Source: Thalassospira alkalitolerans (GTDB taxonomy: Bacteria > Pseudomonadota > Alphaproteobacteria > Rhodospirillales > Thalassospiraceae). From it: a DNA stretch of 64,000 nt. The stretch covers positions 122,129 to 186,128 of the forward strand of contig NZ_JFKB01000010.1 of the NCBI RefSeq assembly GCF_002115745.1, given 5' to 3'. A program made the position numbers and the translations under genes. The notes below the pieces were generated by a model. That model searched no databases, had not been told where the DNA came from, and saw only the letters and a list, made by a program, of their open reading frames with translations. Shown one piece after another: positions 62,490 through 64,000 of the stretch; positions within the stretch are counted from its first letter, which is position 1, and the number at the start of each line of letters is the position of its first letter.

Positions 62490-63335
62490 CTAACTCCGCT
62501 GAACAAGCTTCTCCAAGTCCTCATAGCAGAAAGCTGGCTCACGACAGATCAAGAACTTAGGTGCATAATAGTCAATTATCTTCTGGCTAGGCTTGATGCT
62601 AGTTTTCACCAATTGCCGGACTTTCTTTAAGTCTTCGGGGCTAGGGTCGTTAATATCGTTCTCGGCTAAGAATCTGCTGAGCAGCCCCTCCTGCCGAGCT
62701 TTTTTCGCCTTTCCTTGGCAGAAACTGCGAACATAGCGTGATAACGCCTTTGCAAAAATTCCTTGGCAATGATAGAGGGTCATATGCGCGCCAAGCGTGA
62801 GACGGAATGCTTCAGTTACATTGCCACTTTCAAAAGCCATCGTATAAAATGGTGCAGTTTGATCTTCTAGAAAGCCTACCCTAATTTCATCGGCTGGAGC
62901 CATTATCAAATAGCTCGGCGTTGGCTTTTTTAGCTCTACTTGAAAATTAAAGTAGTAGGCAAAGCACGTAGCAAACACACAAATCAAATTATTCTGTGTT
63001 GCTATATTTATTGCACGAAGGGCATCAGCCAATTCTTCCCACCCCAGAAACTCTTTGCTGGGGGCTAGGAACAGTCCGTCATCTTTAGAGCCGTGGGCAT
63101 CGAAATGAATAATTGGCCTGAGACCTGCCTCCGCGTTTCGAGCAAGTTCCGCCAATGCCTCTAACAAATCATTCCGATTTTCGACGACCTTTTCAAAAAA
63201 AGCCCATCCCCTGCGATTATTACTAAGATCAGTTAGTTCATCAGTTATTCGGCGTGTTGGCCCAAGTTCTTCATCTGGTAGGGAGCGCACCCAAAAAATC
63301 GCATTAACATCCAATGTTTCCGAGATGGTCAGCAT
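62490..63335 (-). CDS. Caspase/CHAT-like cysteine peptidase candidate
   Basis: Protein of 281 residues. A hydrophobic strand ending in a His-Gly pair (PIIHFDAHGS, H81) is followed about 43 residues later by a second strand ending in Ala-Thr-Cys (LICVFATCFAYY, C124). This spacing and sequence is the His/Cys dyad pattern of caspase-like (C14) and CHAT peptidases. No additional domain is evident; the C-terminal third (about 195-281) is charged and helical. CHAT and caspase-like proteases act as cell-killing effectors in several bacterial immune systems. Here the gene stands alone, convergent with the giant HTH gene, inside a mobilizable island. Catalytic assignment is inferred from the motifs. 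Confidence 0.65.
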   Translation of the reverse strand: MLTISETLDVNAIFWVRSLPDEELGPTRRITDELTDLSNNRRGWAFFEKVVENRNDLLEALAELARNAEAGLRPIIHFDAHGSKDDGLFLAPSKEFLGWEELADALRAINIATQNNLICVFATCFAYYFNFQVELKKPTPSYLIMAPADEIRVGFLEDQTAPFYTMAFESGNVTEAFRLTLGAHMTLYHCQGIFAKALSRYVRSFCQGKAKKARQEGLLSRFLAENDINDPSPEDLKKVRQLVKTSIKPSQKIIDYYAPKFLICREPAFCYEDLEKLVQRS

Positions 63336-63534
63336 ATCAATCTTTACCTCCTCGACAGCAAATTACGGGCGTGTTCGATGTAGGGACGCGAACGAGCCAA
63401 ACTAAAAGGTAGAATTCCACTTTTGAGTATAGCACACGAATTCACTCGCTCTCTCGAGAAGCATTGTAATGCCGTTTCATCAGAGCATAGTTTTACCGTG
63501 GCGAAACGCTGAGCATCGTGCATGTCCTGATGTA

Positions 63535-64000
63535 TCAGGCCACCTTCGCCAGCCCCTCCCGCTCAAACGCTCGCTCTACCGTTTTCGGGTGGATGTCGAA
63601 CAGGTTGGCGATTTGTTCCATGTCTTTATGTCCCTGCATGATCTGGCGATGGGCCTCGGCGATATCTTCTGGCGTGAGTGTCCTTGGCCGCCCCAAAATC
63701 ACACCGCGCTGCCTTGCGGCATCAATTCCGGCACAGGTATTTTCGACGATGATTTCGCGTTGGAATTCGGCCATGGCGCTGAAAATGTGTAACACGAGCT
63801 TGCTGCCCGGCGTGGTCGTGTTGATCCCTTCGGAAAGGGAGACGAAATGCACGCTTTCGTGCTCAAATCTCACCAATAAATCAGCCAAATGCAGGACGGA
63901 GCGCCCAAGTCGATCCAGCTTAAAAACCGCGACACTACCGCCGGAGGATGAGGTCTCTAACATCGCTTCACATCGAGCGGTGATATTAGTGTTCGGTTGC
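63535..64000 (-). CDS. Serine recombinase (resolvase/invertase family), 5' part beyond window edge
   Basis: C-terminal part of a resolvase/invertase: FKLDRLGRSVLHLADLL, the LSEGINTTTPGSKLVLHIFSAMAEFQREIIVE core helix and GRPRTLTPEDIAEA, then a C-terminal HTH (MEQIANLFDIHPKTVERAF). The reading frame remains open through the right edge of the window (NTNITARCEAM precedes the first ATG at 63963), so the real start and the catalytic serine are outside. An internal start at 63963 would give a protein lacking the active site. It is consistent with a transposon or island recombinase. Confidence 0.87.
   Translation of the reverse strand, partial: QPNTNITARCEAMLETSSSGGSVAVFKLDRLGRSVLHLADLLVRFEHESVHFVSLSEGINTTTPGSKLVLHIFSAMAEFQREIIVENTCAGIDAARQRGVILGRPRTLTPEDIAEAHRQIMQGHKDMEQIANLFDIHPKTVERAFEREGLAKVA

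Noticed and set aside
62309..62560. 83-codon plus-strand ORF after the giant gene
   Set aside because: It starts directly after the stop codon without a ribosome site, overlaps the caspase-like gene end, and its translation is low-complexity and unlike a protein family.

Overview
The window looks like chromosome of a free-living, probably marine alphaproteobacterium. Moderate-to-high GC, tightly overlapping ATGA operons, many solute-binding-protein transporters and the overall gene style fit Rhodospirillales of the Thalassospira type. That assignment is inference from gene content; there is no rRNA or other marker gene here. The last ~10 kb (from about 53.8 kb) is different: it carries mobilization, antirestriction, toxin-antitoxin, candidate defence and recombinase genes, and reads as a mobilizable element or genomic island that continues past the right edge.

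Region 1 (0-14.3 kb) holds two import and catabolism operons. The first has a LacI-type regulator, a four-gene ABC importer, a nucleoside hydrolase and adenine deaminase, consistent with purine nucleoside salvage. The second has a LysR regulator, a polyamine-type ABC importer and an aminobutyraldehyde-type dehydrogenase, consistent with putrescine/polyamine use; a perfect 11-bp inverted repeat precedes it.

Region 2 (14.3-23.4 kb) is a full autoinducer-2 uptake and processing locus: lsrG-lsrK-lsrR on the minus strand, divergent from lsrA-C-D-B on the plus strand. A class II aldolase sits where lsrF lies in enteric bacteria.

Region 3 (23.4-36.3 kb, minus strand) is a siderophore locus: FecI-type sigma factor behind a Fur-box-like site, FecR, a TonB receptor with a signalling domain, a PLP decarboxylase, an SbnA-like synthase, an SbnI-like ParB/Srx protein, an octopine-dehydrogenase-family enzyme, one NIS synthetase, an MFS exporter and a periplasmic iron-chelate-binding protein. 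The set predicts an L-2,3-diaminopropionate-based carboxylate siderophore made with an opine-type dehydrogenase in place of SbnB.

Region 4 (36.3-44.7 kb) is a sugar-acid locus: kdgK, uxuB and uxuA, divergent from a GntR regulator, a TRAP transporter and an idonate/gulonate-type dehydrogenase. There is no uronate isomerase, so L-gulonate to fructuronate to mannonate to KDG is a natural reading.

Region 5 (44.8-53.4 kb) is an unusual minus-strand cluster: two large exported tectonin-type beta-propeller proteins flank a lipoprotein that joins TPR repeats to a secretin domain, with an AraC-family gene upstream. I do not recognise it as a described secretion system.

Region 6 (53.8-64 kb) is the element: a small ORF, MobC, a relaxase, an unknown membrane protein, ParE/ParD, an ArdA-like antirestriction protein, a 1364-residue protein (HigA-type HTH, nuclease-like domain, degenerate NTPase-like region, helical C-terminus) whose promoter lies under a 30-bp near-perfect palindrome, a caspase/CHAT-like peptidase and a serine resolvase cut by the window edge. 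The giant protein and the caspase-like protein are the best candidates here for undescribed anti-phage functions.
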